From positions 1-64,000 of the forward strand of contig NZ_NMUL01000018.1 of the NCBI RefSeq assembly GCF_002234595.1: a stretch of 64,000 nucleotides of DNA, read 5' to 3'. The DNA is from Amycolatopsis vastitatis. Its GTDB lineage: Bacteria > Actinomycetota > Actinomycetes > Mycobacteriales > Pseudonocardiaceae. Position 1 is the stretch's first letter. Every line of letters starts with the position of its first letter. The translations under genes and the position numbers were made by a program. The notes beneath the pieces were generated by a model. The model had not been told where the DNA came from. It saw only the letters and a list, made by a program, of their open reading frames with translations, and did no database searches. This document shows, one piece after another, positions 16,315 through 25,099 of the stretch.

Positions 16315-17339
16315 CCCTTGCACCTCTCCCGGTTCGCCGGCAGCAGGGGCAGGGCGACGTCGTTGATCAGTGGCGGCAAGCTCACGCTCCCGGAGAACTC
16401 ACAGGCGTAGAAGTTGAACCAGGAGCCGTAGTCGGCGGTGCGGGTCAGCGTGCTCACCTTGGTCGGCAGGAACTGGATGAAGTGCTCCAGCTCCGGCTCG
16501 TTCTTGTTGAGTTGCTGGGTCAGGCCGCCGAGCGCGCTGATGTCGTTCTTCAGCGGCTCGCGGACCTCGCCCAGCAGGCCGGACGTCGTCTGGGCGAGGT
16601 TGCCGAGGCTCTCGATCGCGTCGCCGATCGGCTTGCGGTCGGCGGCCAGCCCGGACGTCAGCTGCTGCAGCTTGACGATCAGGTCGTTGAGCTGCGGCGT
16701 GTGCGCATTGACCGTGTCGAGCACCGAGTTGAGGTTGTCGATCACCTCGCCGATGACCTGGTCCTTGTTCGCGATCGTGGTGGCCAGCGACGCGGTGTGC
16801 GACAGCAGGCTCTCCACGGTGCCGCCCTCGCCCTGCAGGACCTGGATGACCTCGTAGGACAGCTTGTTGACGTCGTCCGGGTTGAGCGCGGTGAACAACG
16901 GCTTGAAGCCGTTGAACAGCTCGGTCAGGTCCAGCGCCGGCGTGGTCCGCTCCAGCGGGATGGTCCCGCCCGGCTGCAGCGTCTTGCCGGAGGTGTCGTC
17001 GCCTTCGCCGAGCGAGACGTACCGCTGGCCGACCAGGTTGCGGAACTTGATCTGCGCGGTCACGCCGGCCGGCAGCGTGCGCCCGGCGTCGACCTCGAAC
17101 TCGACCTCGGCCTGGCGCTTGTCGACGATCTTGACGTCCTTGACCTGCCCGACCCGGACGCCGGCGATGCGGACGTCGTCGTTGGGCAGCAGCAGCGTCG
17201 CGTCGGTGAAGCGCGCGTTGTAGGCGTTGGTGCTGGTGGTGTTGATGTTGGCGATGCTGATCCCGAGGATCGTCGTCAGCACCACGGTGACGACCACGAA
17301 GACGCCGAGCTTGATCAGCGGCGCGAGCAGGCCCCTCAC
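16311..17339 (-). CDS. mceB: MceB-type MCE-domain protein
   Basis: 342 residues. A membrane helix (~8-30) leads to an MCE domain (~38-118; VRIAGVRVGQVKDVKI, LVGQRYVSLGEG), then long helices. The C-terminus carries the paired cysteines (FYACEF, RERCKG) typical of the B position. It starts with GTG in a GTGA overlap with mceA and ends overlapping mceC. It is a subunit of the proposed lipid channel. Confidence 0.93.
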   Translation of the reverse strand: MRGLLAPLIKLGVFVVVTVVLTTILGISIANINTTSTNAYNARFTDATLLLPNDDVRIAGVRVGQVKDVKIVDKRQAEVEFEVDAGRTLPAGVTAQIKFRNLVGQRYVSLGEGDDTSGKTLQPGGTIPLERTTPALDLTELFNGFKPLFTALNPDDVNKLSYEVIQVLQGEGGTVESLLSHTASLATTIANKDQVIGEVIDNLNSVLDTVNAHTPQLNDLIVKLQQLTSGLAADRKPIGDAIESLGNLAQTTSGLLGEVREPLKNDISALGGLTQQLNKNEPELEHFIQFLPTKVSTLTRTADYGSWFNFYACEFSGSVSLPPLINDVALPLLPANRERCKG

Positions 17340-18661
17340 TTGACCGTCACCTCCGCACCCCGGTACAGCGGGCCGACGAGCAGCGCGCTCCAGCCCGGGA
17401 CGTCGGCGGCGTTCATGCCCAGCTGCGGGCCCAGCAGATCGGCGAGGAAGCCCTGCTCCGCCGTCGAGTACGCCAGGTCGCCGCCGCCGTCGTTACCGCC
17501 GGCCGCGTCCGCCTTGAACTTCGCCGGGTTCAGCCCCTCGCCGACGCTCTTCGGCGCGGCCTGGTGCTTCGTACCGTCCTTGAACGCGCCGTCCGGCGGC
17601 TCCGACGGGAACGGCTTCGGGATGTCCTTGATGTCGTAGCAGCGCGGGCCGCGCTTGTCGTCGAACCGCGGCTCTTCCTTGCCCGCCTCGTACGGCGCGC
17701 GCGGCACGATGATCTCGATCGTCGCGTGCAGGCCGGGCTGGTCGGTGCCCTTGCCCAGTGCCTGGTCGATCAGCGGCACGTTCTTGGCCATCTGGGAGAT
17801 CACGCAGGGGTACTCCGGCGCGTACTTCGCCAGCAGCTCGGCCGTCGGCCGCGCGGTGTCGACGAGGGAGATGATGTTGTCCTTGTTGTTCTGCAGGAAC
17901 GTCTGCAGGTCCACCGAGGCCTGGGTCAGGCTGCCGTAGAGGTTGGACAGGTTCTGCCGCTCGTCGACCACGGTCCGGGTCGTCGTGCTCAGGTTGTCCA
18001 GGCTCTGCACCAGGTCCGGCGCCGCGTCCTTGAGGTGGTCGGAGAACTCCGCGAGCGCCTTGAGGTTGTGCTGCAGCTCCGGCTCGTGCGGGTTCAGCTC
18101 GCCGATGTAGGTGCCCAGCTGCGACAGCGTGTCGCCGAGCTGGTCGCCGCGGCCCGACAGCGCCGTCGAGATCGCCGTGAGCGTGGCCGACAGCTTCTGC
18201 GGCTGGACCGCCTGCAGCACCGGCATCAGGTGGGAGAACGCCTGCTCCAGCTCGACCGCGCTCGACGTGCGGTCCTGCGGGATGACGTCGCCGCTGGCCA
18301 GCGTCTTCGCCGACGGGTCCTTCGGGATCTCCAGCGAGACGAACCGCTCGCCGAAGAGCGTCTTCGGCAGGAACCGCGCCGAGACGTTCTCCGGGATGAG
18401 CTTCGCGGAATCCGGCTTCAGCGCGAGCGTCAGCTCCGCGCCGTGGTCGGTGGCGATGATGTCCTGCACCGAGCCGACGATCAGCCCGCGCACCTTGACG
18501 TCGGACTGCTTGATCAGCTGGTTGCCGATCTTGTCGGCCTCCAGCTTGACCGTGACGACCGGCGTGAACGCCTTGTCGTAGAGCGCGATGGACAGCGCCA
18601 CCCCGCCGACCATCACGGCGATGAGAAGCAGGCCGAGCAGCCTGCGCCGGAGCGTCCTCAT
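17336..18661 (-). CDS. mceA: MceA-type MCE-domain protein
   Basis: 441 residues. A cytoplasmic start (MRTLRRR) is followed by one membrane helix (~8-27) and an MCE domain (~35-115; VKVRGLIVGSVQDI, LFGERFVSLEIP). The helical middle part includes a long stretch to ~300 and the tail is charged, Gly/Pro-containing. The ATG overlaps the YrbEB stop (ATGA). As first Mce gene after the permeases it occupies the A position, the member often linked to host or lipid interaction in mycobacteria; here the substrate cannot be deduced. Confidence 0.93.
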   Translation of the reverse strand: MRTLRRRLLGLLLIAVMVGGVALSIALYDKAFTPVVTVKLEADKIGNQLIKQSDVKVRGLIVGSVQDIIATDHGAELTLALKPDSAKLIPENVSARFLPKTLFGERFVSLEIPKDPSAKTLASGDVIPQDRTSSAVELEQAFSHLMPVLQAVQPQKLSATLTAISTALSGRGDQLGDTLSQLGTYIGELNPHEPELQHNLKALAEFSDHLKDAAPDLVQSLDNLSTTTRTVVDERQNLSNLYGSLTQASVDLQTFLQNNKDNIISLVDTARPTAELLAKYAPEYPCVISQMAKNVPLIDQALGKGTDQPGLHATIEIIVPRAPYEAGKEEPRFDDKRGPRCYDIKDIPKPFPSEPPDGAFKDGTKHQAAPKSVGEGLNPAKFKADAAGGNDGGGDLAYSTAEQGFLADLLGPQLGMNAADVPGWSALLVGPLYRGAEVTVK

Positions 18662-19494
18662 CCCGCGATCCTTACCGTGACGTCGGTTCCCCAGATGGCG
18701 AACCCGATGAAGAAGTTCATGATCGACACCGTGACGATGGACAGCCGCACGGCCTTGCCGACCGCGACGCCGACACCGGCCGGGCCACCGGTCGCCCGGT
18801 ACCCGAAGTAGCAGTGCGACAGGATGATCAGGACGCTGAACAGCAGCACCTTGATGAACGAATAGAGCACGTCCTGCGGTGGCAGGAACAGGTCGAAGTA
18901 ATGGTCGTAGGTGCCCGCCGACTGGTTGTAGATGTAGATGACGACCAGTCTCGACGCGAGGTACGAGCTGAGCAGGCCGATGATGTAGAGCGGGATGACC
19001 GCGACGAACCCGGCGATGATCCGCGTCGTCACCAGGTACGGCAGGCTCGGCACGCCCATGACCTCGAGGGCGTCGATCTCCTCGGAGATCCGCATCGCGC
19101 CGAGCTGGGCGGTGAACCCGGCGCCGACCGTGGCGCTCAAGGCGAGCCCGGCGACCAGCGGCGCGATCTCGCGGGTGTTGAAGAACGCCGTCAGGAAGCC
19201 GGTGAAGGCCGACGTCCCGATCGAGTTCAGCGCCGAGTAGCCCTGGAGGCCGACGAGGACACCGGTGAACAGCGTCAGGCCGACCATCACGCCGACCGTG
19301 CCGCCGATGACGGCCAGCGAGCCGGAGCCGAAGCTCACCTCGGCCAGCAGCCGGAGGACTTCCTTCGTGTACCGGCGCAGCGTCCGCGGTGTCCACAGCA
19401 GAGCGCGGCCGTAGAAGGACATCTGGTCACCGAGGGTGTCCAGCGTCTGCAAAGGACGGTTGGCGACGCGTTTCGCGCCCTGGAGGAACGTCAT
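18658..19494 (-). CDS. YrbEB-type permease of the Mce transporter
   Basis: 278 residues with five to six transmembrane helices of the MlaE/YrbE family. Signatures are GAGFTAQLGAMRISEEIDALEVMGV (~128-152), which contains the conserved EExxAL-type coupling region, and FFNTREIAPLVAGLALS. It pairs with YrbEA to form the inner-membrane permease contacted by the Mkl ATPase. It begins four bases after the YrbEA gene and overlaps mceA. Confidence 0.94.
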   Translation of the reverse strand: MTFLQGAKRVANRPLQTLDTLGDQMSFYGRALLWTPRTLRRYTKEVLRLLAEVSFGSGSLAVIGGTVGVMVGLTLFTGVLVGLQGYSALNSIGTSAFTGFLTAFFNTREIAPLVAGLALSATVGAGFTAQLGAMRISEEIDALEVMGVPSLPYLVTTRIIAGFVAVIPLYIIGLLSSYLASRLVVIYIYNQSAGTYDHYFDLFLPPQDVLYSFIKVLLFSVLIILSHCYFGYRATGGPAGVGVAVGKAVRLSIVTVSIMNFFIGFAIWGTDVTVRIAG

Positions 19495-19498
19495 GGCG

Positions 19499-20293
19499 CT
19501 AGTCCAGCTTTCCGGGCACGATCTGCAGGTAGATCAGGGTGATCACGAAGTTCACGACGAACAGCAGCAGGAACGTGATGACCACCGACTGGTTCACCGC
19601 GTCCCCGACGCCCTTCGGGCCGCCGGAGGGGTTGAGCCCCCGGTAGGACGCGACGACGGCGGCGATGAACCCGAAGATCAGCGCCTTGAGCTCACCGACC
19701 CACAGGTCGGGCAGCTGCGCGAGGGCCGAGAAGCTCGCCAGGTACGCACCCGGCGTCCCGCCCTGCAGCACGACGTTGAAGAAGTAACCACCCAGCACGC
19801 CGATGACGCTGACCATGCCGTTGAGCAGGAGCGCGACCAGCATCATGGCCAGGGTGCGCGGCACGATCAGCCGCTGGACCGCGGAGACGCCGAGGACCTC
19901 CATCGCGGCGATCTCTTCACGGATGGTCCGGGCGCCGATGTCGGCGCAGACGGCGGAGCCGCCCGCGCCCGCCACCAGCAGCGCGGTGACCAGCGGACTG
20001 GCCTGCTGCACGGTGGCGAGCACGGAGCCCGCGCCGGTGTAGGACTGCGCGCCCAGCTGGCGGGCGAGCGAACCGAACTGCAGCGAGATGACCGCGCCGA
20101 ACGGGATGGCCACCAGGGCCGTCGGCAGGATGGTCACGCTCGCGATGAACCACGACTGCTGGATGAACTCCCGCAGCTGGAACGGGCGCTGGAACAGGCC
20201 GCGGACGATGTCCAGGCCGAGAGCGAACAGGTTCCCGGTCTCGCGGAGCATGCCGATCCCGGGGATCTTCGCCTGTGTTGCGGGAGAGCTCAC
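19499..20293 (-). CDS. YrbEA-type permease of the Mce transporter
   Basis: 264 residues, MlaE/YrbE family integral membrane protein. The family core VCADIGARTIREEIAAMEVLGV (~115-136) contains the REEIAAMEVLG coupling helix; a C-terminal helix bundle ends at IYLQIVPGKLD. The GTG start is in a GTGA overlap with the ATPase gene. Together with YrbEB it makes the transmembrane pair of the ABC-type lipid importer. Confidence 0.94.
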   Translation of the reverse strand: MSSPATQAKIPGIGMLRETGNLFALGLDIVRGLFQRPFQLREFIQQSWFIASVTILPTALVAIPFGAVISLQFGSLARQLGAQSYTGAGSVLATVQQASPLVTALLVAGAGGSAVCADIGARTIREEIAAMEVLGVSAVQRLIVPRTLAMMLVALLLNGMVSVIGVLGGYFFNVVLQGGTPGAYLASFSALAQLPDLWVGELKALIFGFIAAVVASYRGLNPSGGPKGVGDAVNQSVVITFLLLFVVNFVITLIYLQIVPGKLD

Positions 20294-21471
20294 CGGCCAC
20301 CTGGCCCGTTGTCACGTGGTGGTGGCATCCGGTGCGTGCCGGGTCTCGGCGGCTGGCCGCCGCCCGGGATGCGCGCCACCTGGTCGGCGGGCAGCTGCCC
20401 GTGGTGCTGGTTCGGGACGCCGTCACCCTGCGGGCGCGCGCCGACCTGCTGCGGCTGCCCGCGGTGCGGCCGCACACCGTAGTGGCGCTGCTCCTCCGGG
20501 CTCAGCGACTCGATGATGCTCTCCTGCGCGGCCGGCGGCAGCCGGTGCATGATCTCCATGACCCGGTCCTTCCGGCGCACGGCACCCATCCGGGTCTGCA
20601 CGCCCGGCGTCGTCTGCATCTGCGGCGGCACCCCGGTGATGTCCTCGACCCCGCCCGCGTGGTGGCCGGCGTCGAACATCGCCTGCTCGGCGGCCATCTG
20701 GGCGGAGTCCTTCTCCTCGGACATGCCGATCGGGCCCTGCATCTTGCCGTTGAGGAACTGCTTGACGACCGGCTCTTCGCTGGTCAGCAGCACCTCGCGG
20801 GGGCCGAACATGACCAGTTCCTTGCGGAAGAGCATGCCCAGGTTGTCCGGCACCGTGCGGGCCAGGTTGATGTTGTGGGTGACGATCAGGAACGTCGCGT
20901 CGATCTGCGCGTTGACGTCGAGGAACAGCTGCGAGATGTAGGTGGTGCGGACCGGGTCGAGGCCCGAGTCCGGCTCGTCGACCAGGATGATCTCGGGGTC
21001 GAGCACGAGGGCGCGGGCCAGGCCGGCGCGCTTGCGCATACCGCCGGAGATCTCGCCGGGGAGCTTCTTGTCGGCGCCGTTCAGACCGGTCATGTCGAGC
21101 TTTTCGAGGACGATCCGGCGGATTTCCGTCTCGGACTTCTTCGTGTGCTCGCGCAGCGGGAAGGCGACGTTGTCGTAGAGGTTCATCGAGCCGAACAGCG
21201 CGCCGTCCTGGAAGAGGACGCCGAAGAGCTTCCGGATCTCGTAGAGCTTGTGCTCGGAGCAGGTGACGATGTCGACACCGTTGATCACGCAGCGGCCGCG
21301 GTCGGGCTTGAGCAGCCCGATCATCGACTTGAGGAAGACCGACTTGCCGGTCCCTGACGGGCCGAGCATGGCCGACACTTCGCCCGGGGGGAGCGTCAAC
21401 GTGACGTCCCGCCAGATGGTCTGCTTACCGAAGGACTTCGTCAGACCTTCGATGACCACCTCGGCACCCAT
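20290..21471 (-). CDS. mkl: ABC ATPase Mkl (MceG), with extended C-terminus
   Basis: 393 residues. The ABC domain covers ~1-240: Walker A GPSGTGKS (~38-45), Q-loop LFQDG, signature SGGMRKR, Walker B IILVDEPDSGLDP and switch His in VTHN. Residues ~245-393 form an extension: a helical part containing a conserved SPEEQRHYGV patch, then a Gln/Pro/Gly/Arg-rich tail. It energises Mce lipid uptake. In M. tuberculosis the orphan Mkl gene (Rv0655) sits between rplL and rpoB; here it heads a complete mce operon at that place. The ATG has GGAGG four bases upstream. Confidence 0.95.
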   Translation of the reverse strand: MGAEVVIEGLTKSFGKQTIWRDVTLTLPPGEVSAMLGPSGTGKSVFLKSMIGLLKPDRGRCVINGVDIVTCSEHKLYEIRKLFGVLFQDGALFGSMNLYDNVAFPLREHTKKSETEIRRIVLEKLDMTGLNGADKKLPGEISGGMRKRAGLARALVLDPEIILVDEPDSGLDPVRTTYISQLFLDVNAQIDATFLIVTHNINLARTVPDNLGMLFRKELVMFGPREVLLTSEEPVVKQFLNGKMQGPIGMSEEKDSAQMAAEQAMFDAGHHAGGVEDITGVPPQMQTTPGVQTRMGAVRRKDRVMEIMHRLPPAAQESIIESLSPEEQRHYGVRPHRGQPQQVGARPQGDGVPNQHHGQLPADQVARIPGGGQPPRPGTHRMPPPRDNGPGGR

Positions 21472-21710
21472 CGCACCTCCAGGAGCTGTTCCGCGTCATT
21501 GCGCCCGCTGCCACACCCTGCCACCCACGCCGGCGGCGGATGTGGGCCGGTGGCGCCCACGAACCCGCGTCAACCAGGTGCAACGAGCTGAGTGCGAACA
21601 GGTTACTCACCAGTTTTCTTTTCTGGCCAGCCCCGGGCTCATCGTCACCCCGCCGTGATCGCCAATGGGCAGCACGGTAGCCCAAACGGGGCAACCGCGC
21701 AGAGTTCGCG

Positions 21711-21743
21711 AGCCCCGGACCCTCGTTTTAGGGACCCGGGGCT
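21711..21743. terminator. GC-rich hairpin upstream of mkl
   Basis: AGCCCCGG...CCGGGGCT with a further ACCCT/AGGGA extension and a short TTTT-containing loop. It follows the small open frame at 21759-21902 on the minus strand and precedes the mce operon leader, so it could end read-through from the rplJL unit. It has no long U-tract. Confidence 0.5.
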
Positions 21744-21758
21744 ATTCGGACACCGGCC

Positions 21759-21902
21759 CTAGGGGATCACGGTGAAAGCGGCGACGACCAGGAGGAACAG
21801 GACGGGCGCGATCACGGCCGCAGCGGAGAGCGTCAGGAGGGGCTGGCGGCAGGTGAGCTGCTGCGCGAGGAGCTCGAGGTGATCGGGGTCGGTCATGGTC
21901 AT
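21759..21902 (-). CDS. Possible small single-pass membrane protein
   Basis: A 47-codon frame starting MTMTDPDHLELLAQQL. The C-terminal ~22 residues (AAAVIAPVLFLLVVAAFTVI) form a plausible transmembrane helix. It lies between the rplL terminator and a second hairpin. There is no clear ribosome site in the GGGCCCGGAC leader, so the support is the composition of the frame only. It may be spurious. Confidence 0.35.
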   Translation of the reverse strand: MTMTDPDHLELLAQQLTCRQPLLTLSAAAVIAPVLFLLVVAAFTVIP

Positions 21903-21945
21903 CGAGTCGCGTCCGGGCCCGCGGGTGCAACACCCGGGCAAACGA

Positions 21946-21979
21946 AAGGGGCGGGCACCCTGGTGGATGCCCGCCCCTT
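21946..21979 (-). terminator. rplJL operon terminator
   Basis: Near-perfect stem AAGGGGCGGGCA / TGCCCGCCCCTT with a short loop, 36 bp beyond the rplL stop, followed on the minus strand by TTCGTTT. A strong intrinsic-type terminator. Confidence 0.85.
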
Positions 21980-22014
21980 CACGAGGTGGTGCGTAGGCGC
22001 TTGCGCGCCCGGGA

Positions 22015-22401
22015 TCACTTGATGGTGATCTTGGCGCCCGCGGCCTCGAGCTTCTCCTTGGCGGCCTCGGCGGCCTCCTTGTCGACCTTCTCCAGGAGGG
22101 CCTTGGGAGCGGCCTCGACCAGCTCCTTGGCCTCCTTCAGGCCCAGGCCCGAGACGACCTCGCGGACGACCTTGATGACCTGGATCTTCTTGTCGCCGGC
22201 GCCCTCGAGGACGACGTCGAACTCGTCCTGCTCCTCGGGGGCCTCGGCAGCGGCACCGGCCGGACCGGCGGCGGCAACGGCGACCGGCGCGGCGGCGGTC
22301 ACGTCGAAGACCTCTTCGAATTCCTTCACGAACTCGGACAGCTCGAGGAGGGTCAGCTCCTTGAAGGCGTCGATCAGCTCGGCGGTGCTCAGCTTCGCCA
22401 T
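22015..22401 (-). CDS. rplL: Ribosomal protein bL12 (L7/L12)
   Basis: 128 residues: N-terminal dimerisation domain (MAKLSTAELIDAFKELTLLELSEF), Ala/Gly/Pro hinge (~36-56) and the C-terminal factor-binding domain with KKIQVIKVVREVVSGLGLKEAK. It forms the ribosomal stalk that recruits translation GTPases. It lies 49 bp after rplJ in the same transcript and is followed by a strong terminator, whereas in many bacteria transcription continues into rpoB. Confidence 0.98.
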   Translation of the reverse strand: MAKLSTAELIDAFKELTLLELSEFVKEFEEVFDVTAAAPVAVAAAGPAGAAAEAPEEQDEFDVVLEGAGDKKIQVIKVVREVVSGLGLKEAKELVEAAPKALLEKVDKEAAEAAKEKLEAAGAKITIK

Positions 22402-22450
22402 GATGGCTTCCTCTCAGAAAAACGAACTAGACGTTCGGGGTGGGGGGTGT

Positions 22451-23005
22451 TCAGCTCTCGGCGGGTGCTTCGGCTGCTTCGGTACCGGTGGCGTTGCGCT
22501 GCTTCTCCTCCAGCGCGGCAGCCAGGCGGGCGACCTGGGACGCCGGCGCCTGGAACAGCGCGGCAGCCTGGGACAGCTTCGCCTTGAACGCGCCCGCTGC
22601 CTTGGCGAGCAGGACCTCACGGCTGTCGAGATCGGCGATCCGGTTGATCTCGTCCACGGACAGCGCTTTGCCGTCCATGTAGCCGCCCTTGATCACAAGC
22701 GCGTTGTTGTCCTTCGCGAAATCGCGAAGCGCCTTGGCGGCGTCGACAGCTTCACCCTCGACGAAGGCGATGGCGGTCGCACCGACGAACAGGTCCTCGA
22801 GCCCCTGGACGCCGGCGTCCTCAGCGGCACGCTTGACGAGGGTGTTCTTCGCGACCCGGTACTTGGCACTGGTGCCGAGAGCGCGGCGCAGCTGGGACAG
22901 CTGGGACACGGAGAGGCCGGTGTACTGGGTAACGACGGTGGCCGAGCTGGTGCGGAAGCTCTCCGCGATCTCGGCGACGGCCGCCACCTTGTCGGGCTTC
23001 GCCAT
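22451..23005 (-). CDS. rplJ: Ribosomal protein uL10
   Basis: 184 residues. The N-terminal rRNA-binding domain (VAEIAESFRTSSATVVTQYTGLSV) is followed by VAKNTLVKRA and the C-terminal helices that carry bL12 dimers. It anchors the stalk. The ATG follows GAGAGGAGG. A structured leader of about 200 nt upstream fits autoregulation by L10-L12. Confidence 0.98.
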   Translation of the reverse strand: MAKPDKVAAVAEIAESFRTSSATVVTQYTGLSVSQLSQLRRALGTSAKYRVAKNTLVKRAAEDAGVQGLEDLFVGATAIAFVEGEAVDAAKALRDFAKDNNALVIKGGYMDGKALSVDEINRIADLDSREVLLAKAAGAFKAKLSQAAALFQAPASQVARLAAALEEKQRNATGTEAAEAPAES

Positions 23006-23067
23006 GGTCGCCTCCTCTCTTGGCTAGTGTTTCCACTGGCGTGCGAAGGAGACCCCCGAAACGACGA

Positions 23068-23213
23068 AACGCCCTCGCGCAAGCAGGCGCGGGGCGTCTT
23101 TCCGGCAAACATGCCGGAGCCTCGTTCCTCCTGCGCGGGCCGCCCGGCGTGATGCGGGACCTTCGCTCCCCGTGGGGACGGGGAAAACCAGCGGTCTTCG
23201 GTAGAACCGTCGT
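23068..23213 (-). promoter_or_regulatory. L10 leader (autoregulatory mRNA structure) upstream of rplJ
   Basis: The minus-strand leader contains the blocks CCGAAGACCGCTGG, AGCGAAGGTCCCGC and CGCGCAGGAGGAACGAGG, which I associate with the actinobacterial L10 leader. It ends in a strong hairpin (ACGCCCCGCGC / GCGCGAGGGCGT, 23069-23097) followed by TTCG. L10(L12)4 is known to bind such leaders and repress the operon. The assignment is from memory of the motif, not a covariance-model score. Confidence 0.7.
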
Positions 23214-23215
23214 CA

Positions 23216-23221
23216 AGTGTA
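23216..23221 (-). promoter_or_regulatory. Possible -10 box of the rplJL promoter
   Basis: TACACT on the minus strand, immediately upstream of the L10 leader. It would place the transcript start at about 23208, giving a leader of about 200 nt. No convincing -35 was found at 17-18 bp. Confidence 0.35.
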
Positions 23222-23318
23222 CGTGACGGGTTTCGCGGGCCGTCGCCACCCCCCGCCCTGACCTGCGTTTAGGGCGGCTGGGGGTTCCCCGCGGCGGCGC
23301 GGAGGGCATCATGGTGAC

Positions 23319-24311
23319 GTGGCGGAGCAGCGTGATGACGGAAAGCCGGGCTCGGACATCGAACCGGCGGGCTCGAACAAGCCCGCGGTGGGGAACGGAC
23401 GGTCCAGCAATATCCCGACGCCTGGCCAGGGCTCTCCGGCACTTCCGCAGCCGGGCAACGCTTCCGTTCCGGCACTCCCGCAGCCGTCCGGCGGGTCCGC
23501 TCAGCCACCGGTGGACCCCGCGGAGCTGGAGCAGTTCCGCCAGTTCCAGCAGTTCCAGGACTACCTGCGCTTCACACAGGCGCAGCAAGGCAATCAGCCT
23601 GCGCCCCCCGCGAACGCGGGCGTGGTCCAGGCCCCGCCTTCGCAGCCGGTCCCCCAGCAGGACGGCCAGCCGCCGATGATCCCGCCGGGCTACCAGCTGG
23701 TCCCCACCGAACGCCGTCGCGCGCCGAAGTGGGTGACCTGGCTCGGCAAGAAGGTGCTCGCCTGGGTGCTGGCGATCGTCATCCTGGGCATCGCAGCCAC
23801 GTGGCTCTACAACCACTTCTTCCCGAACGACTCGGGCAAGTCCTCGGCCCAACTGGCCCAAGAGGGCGGCGGGAAGTACCACACGAACCACGTGTTCTCG
23901 AAGAATCCCTACGAGGCAGTTCGCTTCGTTTACCAGGACATCGCCCAGGGCAGCGTCGACGACGCGTGCGGCCGGTTCGCCTACGACGCGGGCAAGGGCG
24001 TCGACATCCAGAGCAAGTTCGCCCAGGACCTCGGGCAGAACGACTGCCGCCAGGCTGTCCAGTCGGTCCACTCACAGGTACAGCCGAAGGACCGCAACGA
24101 CTACGCCGAATCGGTGCCGTCGTACGTCTCCGAACCGCTGCCCGGCAACGTGGTGACGATCGATTCCTGCTCGTTCTCCATCATCGGCGGCCCCGCACTG
24201 GGGGTCTTCACGGTGTCCAAGGTCGAACTGGGCCAGTGGCTCATCACCGGCCATGCGCCCGGCCCGGCGAAGTGCAGCGGGACGCCCACCACGACCCCGA
24301 CGAGCCGCTAG
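23319..24311 (+). CDS. Proline/glutamine-rich single-pass membrane protein of unknown function
   Basis: 330 residues. The N-terminal ~145 residues are low-complexity (Pro, Gln, Gly, Ser) with the pattern EQFRQFQQFQDYLRFTQAQQG common in actinobacterial membrane proteins. One transmembrane helix follows (~150-168, VLAWVLAIVILGIAATWLY). The extracytoplasmic domain (~190-320) contains cysteines in DDACGRF, NDCRQAV, SCSF and AKCSG, so probably two disulfides. The start is GTG; GGAGGG lies twelve bases upstream, rather distant. It is divergent from rplJ and converges with the hydrolase gene (4-bp overlap). I do not recognise a function. Confidence 0.75.
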   Translation: MAEQRDDGKPGSDIEPAGSNKPAVGNGRSSNIPTPGQGSPALPQPGNASVPALPQPSGGSAQPPVDPAELEQFRQFQQFQDYLRFTQAQQGNQPAPPANAGVVQAPPSQPVPQQDGQPPMIPPGYQLVPTERRRAPKWVTWLGKKVLAWVLAIVILGIAATWLYNHFFPNDSGKSSAQLAQEGGGKYHTNHVFSKNPYEAVRFVYQDIAQGSVDDACGRFAYDAGKGVDIQSKFAQDLGQNDCRQAVQSVHSQVQPKDRNDYAESVPSYVSEPLPGNVVTIDSCSFSIIGGPALGVFTVSKVELGQWLITGHAPGPAKCSGTPTTTPTSR

Positions 24312-25090
24312 CGGGGGTGTGGGGCCGAGAGGAACGCGACCAGGGCCTCCGAGAACGCCGGTGACATCACCGCCGTCATGTGGTCGCCCGGGATGCGGAC
24401 CAGGCGGGCTCCCGCGATGGCCGCGGCCAGGCGTTCCGGCTCCGCCGCCAGCTGGTCCTGGTCGCCCGCCAGGACCAGGGTCGGGACGCCGATCGCCGAC
24501 AGGTTCAGGTGGCCCTCCCGGGACGCCAGCGCCACCGCTGCCAGCGCCCGGCGATCGCCGCCCACCGCGTCGGCCAGCAACCGGAACGGCACTCCCGACG
24601 GCGGCACCAACGTGGGATCCTCGGCCAACAGCGCCGAAGCGATGTCGACCGGTTTCAGCACGCGCAGGTCCACGCCGCCGAAGTCGACGATGCCCGAGCC
24701 CACGCCGCCCGTGGCCAGGGAGCGGATGCGCTTGTCCGTCGCCGCCGCCGTCAGCGCGATGATCGCGCCCATCGAGTAGCCGACCAGGGAGACCTCGTCC
24801 AGGCCCAGCTCGTCCAGCAGGGCTGAGACGTCCCGCGCCATGCTGTCGTCGGCGTAGCGGGACTCGTCGTGCGGCTTTTCGGAACGGCCGTGGCCGCGCG
24901 CGTCCAGCGAAATCACCGTGAAGCCCGCCTTGCGCAACGCCGCGACGACGCCCGTGGAGATCCAGTTCGCGTTCGTGTCGGCGGCGAAGCCGTGCTGCAG
25001 CAGGACCGGGCGGTGGGCGCCGTCGCCCTCCCACACCGTGTAACTCAACCGGAGCCCGTCGAACGACGCGAAAGTCGGCATGACCTCCAT
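24308..25090 (-). CDS. Alpha/beta-hydrolase
   Basis: 260 residues with a full alpha/beta-hydrolase fold: oxyanion strand LLQHGFAADT, SLDARGHGRSEKP, nucleophile elbow GYSMGA (Ser), the acid in LAGDQDQLA and the catalytic His in IPGDHMTAV. It is probably an esterase/lipase or C-C-bond hydrolase; substrate unknown. An alternative ATG nine bases inside (25081) gives MPTFASFDG and is equally plausible. The gene ends in a 4-bp convergent overlap with the membrane-protein gene. Confidence 0.88.
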   Translation of the reverse strand: MEVMPTFASFDGLRLSYTVWEGDGAHRPVLLQHGFAADTNANWISTGVVAALRKAGFTVISLDARGHGRSEKPHDESRYADDSMARDVSALLDELGLDEVSLVGYSMGAIIALTAAATDKRIRSLATGGVGSGIVDFGGVDLRVLKPVDIASALLAEDPTLVPPSGVPFRLLADAVGGDRRALAAVALASREGHLNLSAIGVPTLVLAGDQDQLAAEPERLAAAIAGARLVRIPGDHMTAVMSPAFSEALVAFLSAPHPR

Positions 25091-25099
25091 AAGACACGA

